64,000 nucleotides of DNA from Agathobacter sp. (GCA_022775045.1 JALFLB010000057.1:1-64000), one strand, 5' to 3'; positions 43,798-53,598 are shown, counted from the first letter of the stretch. The notes: generated by a model not told the origin, from the sequence alone. Numbers and translations: made by a program.

Positions 43798-43820
43798 GAC
43801 CGCGTGCATGGCGCGCGGTC
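43798..43820 (+). promoter_or_regulatory. Attenuator-like hairpin before the maturase gene
   Basis: GACCGCG (43798-43804)/CGCGGTC (43814-43820) stem followed by TTTGTT. It could reduce read-through into the maturase so that more precursor than enzyme is made. Confidence 0.5.
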
Positions 43821-43854
43821 TTTGTTATGCTATGGAAAGAGAGGAAATATTGTA

Positions 43855-45210
43855 GTGGTTCATCAATTTAAGAACAATGGCTATGATATTGTCTTAGATG
43901 TGAATTCGGGTGCGATTCATGTGGTGGATGATGTAACCTATGACGTGATCGCAATGTTCGAAGAACATACAAGAGAAGAGATGGTAAAGGCGCTATCGGA
44001 CAAGTATCCGGCAGCAGAGATTGAAGAAGCAATCGATGAGGTAGAGCAGCTCCGAGATAAGGGGGAATTGTTTACAGAGGATGTGTACGAGAGTCACATT
44101 ACAGACTTTAAGAAGCGTCCGACGGTAGTGAAGGCACTTTGTTTACATATTGCTCACGACTGTAATCTTGCCTGTAAGTATTGCTTCGCAGAGGAAGGCG
44201 AATATCATGGCAGAAGGGCACTGATGTCCTATGAGACGGGGAAGCAGGCATTGGATTTCCTGATTGCCAACTCAGGTAGCCGTCGCAATCTGGAGGTGGA
44301 TTTCTTTGGGGGAGAGCCACTTTTAAATTTTGATGTGGTAAAGCAGCTGGTTGCTTATGGGCGGGAGCAGGAGAAGCTTCACGATAAGCATTTTCGATTT
44401 ACACTTACAACCAACGGTGTGTTGCTGAATGATGAGATTATGGAGTTCGCAAACAAGGAGATGGACAATGTGGTCTTAAGTATTGATGGCCGCAAGGAAG
44501 TTCATGATCGGATGCGACCATTCCGCAAGGGTGCGGGAAGCTATGATCTGATTGTACCGAAGTTTCAAAAATTTGCAGAGAGCAGGAATCAGGACCGCTA
44601 TTATGTCCGTGGTACATTTACTCATTTCAATACAGATTTTTCCAAAGATGTACTGCATTTGGCAGATTTGGGATTCAAACAGATTTCCGTGGAGCCGGTT
44701 GTTGCACAGCCGACAGATGAATATGCGTTGACAGAGGAAGATCTGCCGGTGCTTTTTGAGGAGTATGATAAGCTTGCGGCAGAGATGGTTCGACGTAAAA
44801 AAGAGGGGAACGCGTTCAACTTTTTCCACTTTATGATTGATCTGGAGGGCGGTCCATGTGTATATAAACGCTTGTCCGGATGTGGGTCCGGAACGGAATA
44901 TCTTGCGGTGACTCCATGGGGAGACCTTTATCCGTGCCATCAGTTTGTGGGAAATGAGGATTTCCTGATGGGAAATGTCTGGGATGGTGTGACTGCAACG
45001 AAGATTCAGGATGAATTCAAGTGTTGTAATGTGTATGCCAAAGAAAAATGCCGCAACTGTTTTGCAAGATTCTATTGTAGTGGTGGATGTGCCGCAAACT
45101 CATACAATTTTCACGGCAGTATCACAGATGCTTATGATCTGGGGTGCGAGCTTCAGAAGAAACGTATTGAGTGTGCGATCATGATAAAAGCCGCAGAAGC
45201 GGAAAATTAA
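43855..45210 (+). CDS. scfB: SCIFF radical SAM maturase with SPASM domain
   Basis: 452 residues from GTG 43855, giving MVHQFKNNGYDIVLDVNSG, the typical start of this family (it is also a RiPP-recognition region). The radical SAM cluster motif CNLACKYC is near residue 105, followed by a barrel and a SPASM domain with CGSGTEYLAVTPWGDLYPCHQ and the CRNCFARFYCSGGC cluster ligands. It uses S-adenosylmethionine chemistry to form the thioether cross-links on the precursor upstream. A longer frame from 43786 lies within the structured spacer and is unlikely. Confidence 0.95.
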   Translation: MVHQFKNNGYDIVLDVNSGAIHVVDDVTYDVIAMFEEHTREEMVKALSDKYPAAEIEEAIDEVEQLRDKGELFTEDVYESHITDFKKRPTVVKALCLHIAHDCNLACKYCFAEEGEYHGRRALMSYETGKQALDFLIANSGSRRNLEVDFFGGEPLLNFDVVKQLVAYGREQEKLHDKHFRFTLTTNGVLLNDEIMEFANKEMDNVVLSIDGRKEVHDRMRPFRKGAGSYDLIVPKFQKFAESRNQDRYYVRGTFTHFNTDFSKDVLHLADLGFKQISVEPVVAQPTDEYALTEEDLPVLFEEYDKLAAEMVRRKKEGNAFNFFHFMIDLEGGPCVYKRLSGCGSGTEYLAVTPWGDLYPCHQFVGNEDFLMGNVWDGVTATKIQDEFKCCNVYAKEKCRNCFARFYCSGGCAANSYNFHGSITDAYDLGCELQKKRIECAIMIKAAEAEN

Positions 45211-45230
45211 AGAATAGGAAGGAAACAAAG

Positions 45231-47513
45231 ATGAAGAAAAGCAAGGGTGTCGTTATTATCGCGGTTATTCTGGCGTGTTTAGTCGGGCTGGGATATTATA
45301 CAAGCACGATAATGTCAGCGACAAGCACAAGTCAGGCGGAGACTGACAACAAGGCTGAGTCAGAGGGAATTAAGCTCGGTCTTGATCTTTCGGGTGGTGT
45401 GTCCATTACCTATCATATTGTGGACAAGAATCCATCTAAGAAGGACATTGAAGACACAGTGGCAAAACTCGAAGAACGTGCCGAGAGTTACAGTACCGAG
45501 TATGCGGTATATCCGGTAGGAGATGACCGTATTACCGTCGAGATTCCGGGTGTGTATGATGCAAATGCAGTACTTGAGGATCTGGGAAGTCCGGGCTCGT
45601 TGTATTTTATTGTACAAAAAGGTGCGGATGGCAGTGATAACTATAGCATGCAAAGCGACGGTACCTATGCTCTGAATAAGGATATTGAAACTTTGATCGC
45701 AGACGGATCCGTTATTCTGGATGGTAATGATGTGAAGTCTGCCAGTGCTGCTTACAATGGAGATAAGGCGACTGGTGCAAAGGAGCCGGTCGTACAGCTT
45801 GCATTTAAGAATGATGCGGCAGAGATTTTTGGAGACGCTACTACGAAGGCTGCAGCTTCAGGGGAGTCAATTGGTATCTATTATGATGATCATTTTATCA
45901 GTGTGCCTACTGTAAAGAGTGCTATTACCGATGGAAATTGCATTATTGAGGGACAGGCTGATTACGAAGAGGCAGAGCAGCTTGCAACATTCATCCGTGT
46001 CGGAGCTATTAACTTAGAGCTCGAGGAGATGGAGTCAAGTGTTGTTGGTGCCCAGCTCGGTGGTAAAGCTCTTACATCCAGTGTAAAAGCTGCCATCATC
46101 GGTCTGATTTTGGTAATGCTGTACATGATTATTTTCTATGGTCTTTCCGGTGTGGTTGCATCTGTTGGACTTGGAATTTATACTACATTAGTTGTAGCGC
46201 TTATTTATCTGTTTGAGATTACATTGACATTGCCTGGTATCGCAGGTGTTATTCTTGGTATTGGTATGGCGGTGGATGCGAACGTTATCATTATTTCCCG
46301 TATCCGTGAGGAGATTGCCAGCGGAAAATCTGTTCTTACCTCTATCAAGGAAGGATATAAGAAGGCACTTTCCGCTATTGTTGATGGTAACGTAACGACA
46401 TTTATTGCAGCCCTTGTGCTGATGTGGCTTGGTTCCGGAACAGTTAAGGGATTTGCATACACTTTGATGATCTCAATTCTGGTATCGGTATTTACTGCGC
46501 TTGTTATTTCAAGATTCTTAAATCTTGCATTATATGCAGTTGGTTTCCAGAGCGAGAAGTGGTATGGTCGTGCGAAGGAGCGCAAGACAATTGATTTCAT
46601 CAAGCATCGCTGGGTATGCTTCATTCTTTCGATTGTTTTGATTATGGCAGGATTTGTCGGAATGATCGCTTACAGTGCAAGCGGAAACCGTGCATTGAAT
46701 TTCAGCCTGGAGTTTGTTGGTGGTACATCCATCTCTGCGGACTTTGGCAAGGATTATACGGTAGAAGAAGTTGAGGATACCATTGTGCCGGAGGTTGCTA
46801 ATGTAATCAATGATAAGGCGATTCAGGCAAGCACCGTATCCGGAAGTGATATTGTTACCATCAAGACCAAAACCTTGACACTGGAAGAGCGAGAGGCTGT
46901 TGGCAATATGCTGGTTGAGAAATTTGGCGTTGACGAGTCCACGATTGAGAGCCAGAGTATCGGATCTACTATCAGTGGTGAGATGCGTAAGAATGCAATC
47001 CTTGCAGTTGTGGTTGCCTGCATTTTCATGTTGTTCTACATCTGGTTCCGCTTTAAGGATATCCGTTTTGCAGGAAGTGCAATTATTGCATTGATTCACG
47101 ATGTGCTGGTTATGCTGACGGCATATGCGTTGATCCGCATCTCTGTGGGTAATACATTTATTGCATGTATGCTTACCATTGTCGGATATTCCATCAACGA
47201 TACCATCGTTATCTTTGACCGTATCCGTGAGAATATGCAGGGAATGAGAAAACAGACACCGGAGACATTGGCAGAGGTTGCGAACAAGTCTCTGACACAG
47301 ACACTTACCAGATCCATCAACACATCCGTTACTACAATTGTAATGGTACTGCTGTTGTTCATTCTGGGTGTATCTTCCATCCGTGAGTTTGCATTGCCGC
47401 TTATGGTTGGTCTGGTCAGTGGTACATATTCTTCCATCTTCATTGCTGCAAATCTGTGGTATATGATGAAGCTGCATCTTGGTAAGAACAGGCTGGTTAA
47501 GAAAAATAAATAA
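45231..47513 (+). CDS. secDF: Protein translocase subunit SecDF, fused
   Basis: 760 residues. The SecD half (about 1-435) has GLDLSGGVSITYHI and GIGMAVDANVIIISRIREE; the SecF half (about 440-760) has NFSLEFVGGTSISADF and GYSINDTIVIFDRIREN. Twelve membrane segments in all. It uses the proton gradient to pull secreted proteins through SecYEG. E. coli has two genes; here they are one. Start 45231 follows AGGAAGG, 20 bases after the maturase, so the SCIFF enzyme and SecDF are likely on one transcript. Confidence 0.95.
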   Translation: MKKSKGVVIIAVILACLVGLGYYTSTIMSATSTSQAETDNKAESEGIKLGLDLSGGVSITYHIVDKNPSKKDIEDTVAKLEERAESYSTEYAVYPVGDDRITVEIPGVYDANAVLEDLGSPGSLYFIVQKGADGSDNYSMQSDGTYALNKDIETLIADGSVILDGNDVKSASAAYNGDKATGAKEPVVQLAFKNDAAEIFGDATTKAAASGESIGIYYDDHFISVPTVKSAITDGNCIIEGQADYEEAEQLATFIRVGAINLELEEMESSVVGAQLGGKALTSSVKAAIIGLILVMLYMIIFYGLSGVVASVGLGIYTTLVVALIYLFEITLTLPGIAGVILGIGMAVDANVIIISRIREEIASGKSVLTSIKEGYKKALSAIVDGNVTTFIAALVLMWLGSGTVKGFAYTLMISILVSVFTALVISRFLNLALYAVGFQSEKWYGRAKERKTIDFIKHRWVCFILSIVLIMAGFVGMIAYSASGNRALNFSLEFVGGTSISADFGKDYTVEEVEDTIVPEVANVINDKAIQASTVSGSDIVTIKTKTLTLEEREAVGNMLVEKFGVDESTIESQSIGSTISGEMRKNAILAVVVACIFMLFYIWFRFKDIRFAGSAIIALIHDVLVMLTAYALIRISVGNTFIACMLTIVGYSINDTIVIFDRIRENMQGMRKQTPETLAEVANKSLTQTLTRSINTSVTTIVMVLLLFILGVSSIREFALPLMVGLVSGTYSSIFIAANLWYMMKLHLGKNRLVKKNK

Positions 47514-47525
47514 ATGAGAATCTTG

Positions 47526-47552
47526 ATAGGGCGCTGCATCGCAGCGCCCTAT
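47526..47552 (+). terminator. Hairpin after secDF
   Basis: 12-bp perfect stem ATAGGGCGCTGC/GCAGCGCCCTAT with an ATC loop. The T-run is poor, so it is a weak terminator. Confidence 0.6.
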
Positions 47553-47587
47553 TGTAATATAAGCGGGGCATTGTAATATGTATAAAA

Positions 47588-48391
47588 TTGATGAGACAAA
47601 GGATCAAGAAAAATATGTGCTATCCCGCCATTTTAAATATTGGCCAGATGATCGCGGCTCTTCAAAGTGGAAAATACGATCTGAGCAGGACGAAGCTGCT
47701 GATGCCGACCGCAGGGGATGGTCTGGCGGGCTTTATTTGGTCTTTTCTATGGGGATATGCTGATGCTGTTGTACAATCAGGTCAGACCTTATGAAGCGCT
47801 AAGAGGGGAGACGGAGGAATGCAGACAGCGCTGGATTCTGCGGTTGTCGGAAGATCTGAAACAAGGGACACGTCTTTCGATTCACCGGATGAAGAATAAT
47901 TTTTATCGGATGGCTGCCGATTTTGCACAGATTTCACGGACAGGTAAGAAAAAGCAGCGCATCGGAATTGTCGGAGAACTCTACATTAAATACTGCCATA
48001 TGGGAAACTGGAATCTGGTGCAGACACTTTTGGAGGAGGGCTGCGAGAGCCACACTAACGGGCTGTCCTGGTATGCGCTCTACTATATGGATACGCATCT
48101 GGCGCAGGCGGACACCTTTACTGCTATGTTATATCGCGTTGGAATGCGATTTTTTGAGGGATTGCAGAAGGAGATGATTCGAGCATTGCAGAAATACCAT
48201 TTCTATACACTGCCGGAATTTTCGGTGCTGAAAAAAGAAGCGGAAGGATATGTCAGTTACCGGGATACCATTGGGGATGGCTGGCACGGAAGCTGCCCCA
48301 GGGACAGATCGTGAGTGTTGATGTGGATTCCAGTGCATCCAGACTGAATGCATACAACCGTATTAAGATGCTGATTGACAGCCCGCAATAA
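47588..48391 (+). pseudogene. Decayed C-terminal fragment of a 2-hydroxyglutaryl-CoA dehydratase activase/D-component-like gene
   Basis: Three frames in series encode consecutive pieces of one protein: NMCYPAILNIGQMIAALQSGKYD (frame of 47588), then YNQVRPYEALRG and IGIVGELYIKYCHMGNWNLVQTLLEEGCE (frame of 47718), then SSASRLNAYNRIKMLI ending at 48391. These match the C-terminal part of the large BcrAD/BadFG-DUF2229 proteins. At least two frameshifts are needed, near 47720-47760 and 48270-48300, and the roughly 1,000-residue N-terminal part is absent. It is a remnant of a gene of up to about 1,400 codons. Confidence 0.75.
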
Positions 48392-48420
48392 GTGAAGAGG
48401 TTCAAAAGGAGATTATTAAT

Positions 48421-48690
48421 ATGATAAAAGAGCTGATAATTGGATATCTGATAGTAATAAATCTGATTGGATTTGCCCTTATGGGAATCGACAAGAGCAA
48501 GGCGAAAAAGCATGCGTGGCGGATTCCTGAGAAAACGCTTTTTCTGGCGAGCCTGCTGGGCGGAAGCATTGGTACATGGGCGGGGATGTATGTATTTCGT
48601 CACAAGACCAAACACTGGTATTTCGTGGTGGGAATGCCGGCTATACTGATTTTGCAGATTGTGATTTGGATTGTGGGCAGTCATCTTTGA
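48421..48690 (+). CDS. DUF1294 small membrane protein
   Basis: 89 residues with three hydrophobic segments (about 5-22, 39-57, 65-86) and the family segment MGIDKSKAKKHAWRIPEKTLFLASLLGGSIG. Function unknown in the family. AAAGGAGATTATTAAT precedes the ATG; it starts 29 bases after the pseudogene remnant. Confidence 0.88.
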   Translation: MIKELIIGYLIVINLIGFALMGIDKSKAKKHAWRIPEKTLFLASLLGGSIGTWAGMYVFRHKTKHWYFVVGMPAILILQIVIWIVGSHL

Positions 48691-48699
48691 TGGAACGCA

Positions 48700-48728
48700 T
48701 TGCAAAGTGAGCAAAAAACGAGTATAAT
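48700..48728 (+). promoter_or_regulatory. Promoter of glyA-serS
   Basis: TTGCAA (48700-48705), 17-base spacer, TATAAT (48723-48728), 52 bases before glyA. Confidence 0.8.
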
Positions 48729-48779
48729 CGTTCGTAACGGGCGCGTTCTATGCCCAAAACGAAGAAAAAGGAGAAGATT

Positions 48780-50027
48780 ATGTACACACTGAAAGATATT
48801 CAGGCAGTAGATCCTGAGATTGCAGCAGCCATTACGGCAGAGTTTGACAGACAGAACAGCCACATTGAGCTGATCGCTTCCGAGAACTGGGTAAGTCCGG
48901 CGGTAATGTCCGCAATGGGAAGTATCCTTACAAACAAGTACGCAGAGGGGTATCCGGGAAAGCGTTATTATGGTGGATGCGAGTGCGTTGATGTTGTGGA
49001 AGATCTGGCGAGAGAGCGTGCAAAGAAACTGTTTGGCTGTGAGTACGTCAATGTACAGCCACATTCCGGTGCACAGGCCAATATGGCAGTACAGTTTGCA
49101 GTATTGAAGCCGGGTGATACTGTGATGGGTATGAACTTAGATCACGGCGGACATTTAACTCATGGTTCACCGGTTAACTTTTCAGGAACCTATTTTAATA
49201 TTGTTCCTTACGGAGTGAATGACGAGGGATTTATTGATTATGATAAGGTAAGAGAGATTGCGCTTGAGTGTAAGCCAAAGATGATTATCGCAGGTGCATC
49301 TGCCTATGCAAGAACGATTGATTTTAAGAAATTCCGTGAGATTGCAGATGAAGTTGGCGCATTTCTTATGGTAGATATGGCACATATTGCCGGACTTGTT
49401 GCAGCCGGACTTCATCCAAGTCCGATTCCATATGCGGATGTTGTGACAACAACCACACACAAGACACTCCGGGGACCGAGAGGTGGTATGATTCTTTGCA
49501 GCAACGAAGTGAATGAGAAGTACAACTTCAACAAGGCAATCTTCCCGGGAATTCAGGGAGGTCCTCTGATGCATGTGATCGCAGCGAAGGCAGTCTGCTT
49601 TGAGGAGGCTTTAAAGCCTGAGTTTAAAGAATACCAGACACAGATTGTAAAGAATGCACAGGCGCTTTGCAAGGGACTTCAGAATCGTGATATCAAGATT
49701 GTCTCCGGTGGTACGGACAACCATCTGATGCTTGTGGACCTGACACCGTACGAGTTAACCGGAAAAGTTGTGGAGAAGCTTCTTGACAGTGCACATATTA
49801 CTGCTAATAAGAATACAATTCCGAACGATCCACAGAAGCCTTTTGTAACAAGCGGAATCCGCCTTGGTACACCGGCTGCTACTTCAAGAGGACTTAAAGA
49901 AGATGATTTCGATCAGGTAGCGGAGGCGATTGCAATGCTCATCAAGAAGGGTGAGCCGGCAGTGGAAGATGCAAAGGCTATTATTAAGACTCTGACAGAT
50001 AAGTATCCGTTACAGAGTTTTTCATAA
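48780..50027 (+). CDS. glyA: Serine hydroxymethyltransferase
   Basis: 415 residues. It has the [13 protein letters not shown] start motif, [14 protein letters not shown] and the PLP-lysine motif [15 protein letters not shown]. It interconverts serine and glycine and supplies methylene-tetrahydrofolate. Start 48780 follows AAAAGGAG; an ATG 30 bases earlier lacks a site. serS is 19 bases downstream, pairing serine metabolism with serine charging. Confidence 0.96.
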   Translation: MYTLKDIQAVDPEIAAAITAEFDRQNSHIELIASENWVSPAVMSAMGSILTNKYAEGYPGKRYYGGCECVDVVEDLARERAKKLFGCEYVNVQPHSGAQANMAVQFAVLKPGDTVMGMNLDHGGHLTHGSPVNFSGTYFNIVPYGVNDEGFIDYDKVREIALECKPKMIIAGASAYARTIDFKKFREIADEVGAFLMVDMAHIAGLVAAGLHPSPIPYADVVTTTTHKTLRGPRGGMILCSNEVNEKYNFNKAIFPGIQGGPLMHVIAAKAVCFEEALKPEFKEYQTQIVKNAQALCKGLQNRDIKIVSGGTDNHLMLVDLTPYELTGKVVEKLLDSAHITANKNTIPNDPQKPFVTSGIRLGTPAATSRGLKEDDFDQVAEAIAMLIKKGEPAVEDAKAIIKTLTDKYPLQSFS

Positions 50028-50046
50028 ACATTTACTGGAGGCAATC

Positions 50047-51336
50047 ATGATTGATTTAAAATTTTTAAGGGAGAATCCTGAGGTAGTAAAAGAGAATATC
50101 AAAAAGAAGTTTCAGGACCACAAGCTTCCGCTTGTAGATGAGGTAATAGAGTTGGATGCGAAGGCTCGCGCAGCTCAGGCTGAGGCGGATGAACTACGTG
50201 CAAGCCGCAACAAGCTTTCCAAGCAGATCGGGGTCCTGATGGGACAGGGAAAGAAGGACGAGGCCGAGGCAGTAAAGGCTGAGGTTGCGAAGAATGCTGC
50301 CCGTCTTGCAGAACTTGAGGAGCAGGAGAAGGAACTGTCTGAGAAGGTGACAAAGATTATGATGACGATACCTAATATCATTGATCCTTCGGTTCCGATT
50401 GGAAAAGATGACAGCTGCAATGTGGAGATTGAGAAGTTTGGCGAGCCGGTAGTTCCGGATTTTGAAATTCCGTATCACACGGATATCATGGAACGCTTTG
50501 ATGGCATTGATCTTGATGCGGCGGGAAAGGTTGCTGGCAATGGTTTCTATTATCTTATGGGAGATATTGCAAGAGTGCATTCAGCAGTTATTTCTTATGC
50601 AAGAGATTTCATGATTGACCGTGGATTTACCTATTGCGTTCCACCATTTATGATTCGCTCTAACGTAGTGACAGGTGTTATGAGTTTTGACGAGATGGAT
50701 GCCATGATGTACAAGATCGAGGGTGAGGATCTGTATCTGATCGGAACCTCGGAGCATTCTATGATTGGTAAGTTTATTGATACAATCAATGATGAGGAAA
50801 AGCTGCCTTATACGTTGACAAGCTACTCTCCGTGTTTCCGTAAGGAGAAAGGGGCACACGGAATTGAAGAGCGTGGTGTTTATCGTATCCATCAGTTTGA
50901 GAAGCAGGAGATGATCGTAGTCTGTAAGCCGGAGGAGTCTAAGATTTGGTATGATAAGCTCTGGCAGAATACGGTTGATTTATTCCGCAGTCTTGATATT
51001 CCGGTTCGTACTCTGGAGTGTTGTTCTGGAGATCTTGCAGATCTTAAGGTGAAGTCCTGTGATGTGGAGGCATGGTCTCCGCGACAGAAGAAGTATTTTG
51101 AGGTCGGAAGCTGCTCAAACCTTGGTGATGCGCAGGCAAGACGCTTGAAAATCCGTGTAAAGGGCAAGGATGGTAAAAAGTATTTCGCACATACCCTTAA
51201 CAATACGGTGGTCGCTCCGCCACGTATGTTGATTGCATTCTTAGAAAATAATTTGAATGAGGATGGCAGTGTGAATATTCCAAAGGCATTGCAGCCGTAT
51301 ATGGGGGGCAAGGAAAAGCTTGTTCCAAAACATTAA
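50047..51336 (+). CDS. serS: Seryl-tRNA synthetase
   Basis: 429 residues: the N-terminal coiled-coil arm (about 28-100) that holds the tRNA-Ser variable arm, then the class IIa core with motif 2 FRKEKGAHGIEERGVYRIHQFEK-type sequence and motif 3 near NNTVVAPPRMLIAFLEN. No T-box is present ahead of it. Ends in an intergenic terminator. Confidence 0.96.
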   Translation: MIDLKFLRENPEVVKENIKKKFQDHKLPLVDEVIELDAKARAAQAEADELRASRNKLSKQIGVLMGQGKKDEAEAVKAEVAKNAARLAELEEQEKELSEKVTKIMMTIPNIIDPSVPIGKDDSCNVEIEKFGEPVVPDFEIPYHTDIMERFDGIDLDAAGKVAGNGFYYLMGDIARVHSAVISYARDFMIDRGFTYCVPPFMIRSNVVTGVMSFDEMDAMMYKIEGEDLYLIGTSEHSMIGKFIDTINDEEKLPYTLTSYSPCFRKEKGAHGIEERGVYRIHQFEKQEMIVVCKPEESKIWYDKLWQNTVDLFRSLDIPVRTLECCSGDLADLKVKSCDVEAWSPRQKKYFEVGSCSNLGDAQARRLKIRVKGKDGKKYFAHTLNNTVVAPPRMLIAFLENNLNEDGSVNIPKALQPYMGGKEKLVPKH

Positions 51337-51365
51337 TATCAGGGTGTCTCAGATGTGAGAAATGG

Positions 51366-51405
51366 AAACAGTAGTCAGATATGACAAAATTTGACTGCTG
51401 TTTTT
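51366..51405 (+). terminator. Terminator after serS
   Basis: 12-bp stem AAACAGTAGTCA (51366-51377)/TGACTGCTGTTT (51392-51403) with one T-G pair and TTTTT. Its sequence is closely repeated at 53599-53635. Confidence 0.8.
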
Positions 51406-51430
51406 GTTTATTTTTTAATCTTATAAATAT

Positions 51431-51458
51431 TTGAGAACAAAGGGTTGCGTGGTAAAAT
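51431..51458 (+). promoter_or_regulatory. Promoter of EIIC-EAL gene (repeat block copy 1)
   Basis: TTGAGA (51431-51436), 16-base spacer, TAAAAT (51453-51458). The spacer shares ACAAA.GGTTGCG with the promoter at 53660. Confidence 0.6.
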
Positions 51459-51511
51459 ATAAAGTGAAGGGTATTCAAACGAAAGATATCCATATAACAG
51501 GGGGAACAAGA

Positions 51512-53590
51512 ATGAGAGACTATTTAAAGCGGGGTATTTTGAAGTTCGAGTGCAGCTTTTTTTCCAGAGTGATGAAACGGGCGCTTGGGATGATGATTCC
51601 ACTGATTCTTGTGGGAGGTCTGTCTTGTGCGTTGCGCAATCTGCCGATTCCGGTATATCAGGATCTCTTGTCTACAGAACAATTCGAGTGGCTGTATGAA
51701 TTCTTTGATACAATTTATACGGGGACTTTTGGATTTTTCTCGATTGCACTGGTAATTGGCTTAAGCCTGAGTTATGCGATGGAGTTGAATGAGACTGTTG
51801 ATTATATGGTCATGTATGTGGTTGTTGCACTTGCCGCGTACGGGGTTCAGCTCAATGTGGGAAACAGATATTTTCAGGCAGAGAGCCTTGGTACGGTGGG
51901 AAGTTTTTCGGCATTGATTGTGGCTTATCTATCTTGTATGGCTTACACCGGGATGCGAAAAGTCCGCTGGCTGACATTGGAAAATTTTACAGCTGGAATG
52001 GGTGGAATCTGTGTCCCGGCAATTCAGACATTTCTGCCGTTGCTTGTGATTACTGGAGCATCCGCTGCTATTAATCAGCTTTTTTATTTCCTGTTTCAGG
52101 TACATGGATGTTACGAGTTGCTCAATCAGATATTGCTTGGAATTTATCACAGTGTATCAACGAGTAATGAGTTCCTGTCAGGGCTGTTCTATACAATATT
52201 TGTAAATTTTTTATGGTTTTTTGGTTTACACGGAAGTCATATTCTCGAGCCGATTGCGCAGAATAGTATGGCATTTACGGGAGATTCGATTTTTTCGAAA
52301 TCCTTTTATGATGTATTTGTATCCATGGGCGGTTGTGGTACAACAATCTGTGTACTGATTGCATTGCTTTTGTTTTTTCGAAAGGAACGATCGGGAAAGC
52401 TGGCAGGACTGGCTTCTTTTACAGTGATATTTAATCTGAATGAGATGCTGACGTTCGGACTTCCGATTATTCTGAATCCGATTTTGTTTCTGCCATTTGT
52501 GTTAACACCGGTGGTTTGTTACTGTATTTCTTATGCAGCGGTAGCAATTGGATGGGTGCCGGTGATGACGCACGAGGTTGTATGGACGGTGCCGATTGGA
52601 GTCGGTGGATATCTGGCAACCGGGTCTGTACGTGGAACGATTTTACAGTTGGTATGTATTGTGATTGGTGTTGCGATGTATTATCCGTTTCTTCGTCTGA
52701 ATCAGCGTGCGGAAATCCGTAGAGCCAAGGAACAGGTTAAGATCTTAATCAGCGAACTTCAGGGAAAGGAAGAAAAAATCGAGCAGCCAATGTTTCTTAC
52801 GAGGGGGGATCATATAGGATCTACCTCACGTTTGTTGCTACTTGACTTAAAGCATGCGATTCGTAAGGGAGAACTTTACATGCTTTACCAGCCGCAGGTT
52901 CGGGCAGATGGAACCTGTATCGGTGCGGAGGCGTTGCTGAGGTGGGAACATCCGCTGTATGGAATGATTTATCCGCCTTTGATTATCTATCTTGCGGAGG
53001 AAGGAAAGATTCTTCCGGAACTGGAACAGTTTATTATGGATGATGTGGTTCGCGGAATTGCGAAGGTTAAGGAAAACTATGAAGGTTCATTTAAAGTTTC
53101 TGTGAATTTTACCGCACACTCGCTGCTTTGGGATATTGAAGAGTATGTAAAGGATACATTGGAAAAATACCAGGTGGAGCCACAGAAGCTATGGATTGAG
53201 ATTACCGAACAGGATATTCTTTTACAGACGGATATGGTCATCAGCAAACTGAACAAATTAAAAAGTGCGGGACATAAATTGTTGATTGATGATTTTGGGA
53301 TGGGGCATACCTCACTTCTCTATTTGCAGTCAGATTATTTTGATATTGTGAAGCTGGATGGTTCATTGACGCGACCATTACTTGCGAGCAAGACGAATCA
53401 GAAGATTGTCGCCTCCATTGTGGAACTGGGGAATGAATTAAATATTGATGTCATTGCTGAGTATGTGGAGACAAAGGAGCAGCAGAAAATGCTGGAGAAG
53501 CTTGGCTGTACCTGTTATCAGGGCTATCTGTATAGCAAGCCGGTTGTGTTGGATGAATTCATTGATTACATGAAAAAACAGAATCAGTAG
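51512..53590 (+). CDS. PTS EIIC-like membrane domain fused to EAL c-di-GMP phosphodiesterase domain
   Basis: 692 residues. Residues about 20-410 are a ten-segment membrane domain like lactose/cellobiose-type PTS EIIC (FLWFFGLHGSHILEPI, ITGASAAINQ, LNEMLTFGLPIILNP). A short helical linker (about 411-440) leads to an EAL domain with EALLRW (near 473), VNFTAHS, IEITEQD, DDFGMGHTSL (near 593), KLDGSL, AEYVET and QGYLYSKP (near 670). All metal- and substrate-binding positions are kept, so it should hydrolyse c-di-GMP. No EIIA, EIIB or GGDEF part is present, so the EIIC part probably senses a sugar instead of transporting it (inference). AGGGGGAACAAGA precedes the ATG. A galactanase lipoprotein gene follows. 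Confidence 0.9.
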   Translation: MRDYLKRGILKFECSFFSRVMKRALGMMIPLILVGGLSCALRNLPIPVYQDLLSTEQFEWLYEFFDTIYTGTFGFFSIALVIGLSLSYAMELNETVDYMVMYVVVALAAYGVQLNVGNRYFQAESLGTVGSFSALIVAYLSCMAYTGMRKVRWLTLENFTAGMGGICVPAIQTFLPLLVITGASAAINQLFYFLFQVHGCYELLNQILLGIYHSVSTSNEFLSGLFYTIFVNFLWFFGLHGSHILEPIAQNSMAFTGDSIFSKSFYDVFVSMGGCGTTICVLIALLLFFRKERSGKLAGLASFTVIFNLNEMLTFGLPIILNPILFLPFVLTPVVCYCISYAAVAIGWVPVMTHEVVWTVPIGVGGYLATGSVRGTILQLVCIVIGVAMYYPFLRLNQRAEIRRAKEQVKILISELQGKEEKIEQPMFLTRGDHIGSTSRLLLLDLKHAIRKGELYMLYQPQVRADGTCIGAEALLRWEHPLYGMIYPPLIIYLAEEGKILPELEQFIMDDVVRGIAKVKENYEGSFKVSVNFTAHSLLWDIEEYVKDTLEKYQVEPQKLWIEITEQDILLQTDMVISKLNKLKSAGHKLLIDDFGMGHTSLLYLQSDYFDIVKLDGSLTRPLLASKTNQKIVASIVELGNELNIDVIAEYVETKEQQKMLEKLGCTCYQGYLYSKPVVLDEFIDYMKKQNQ

Positions 53591-53598
53591 ATGATTTG

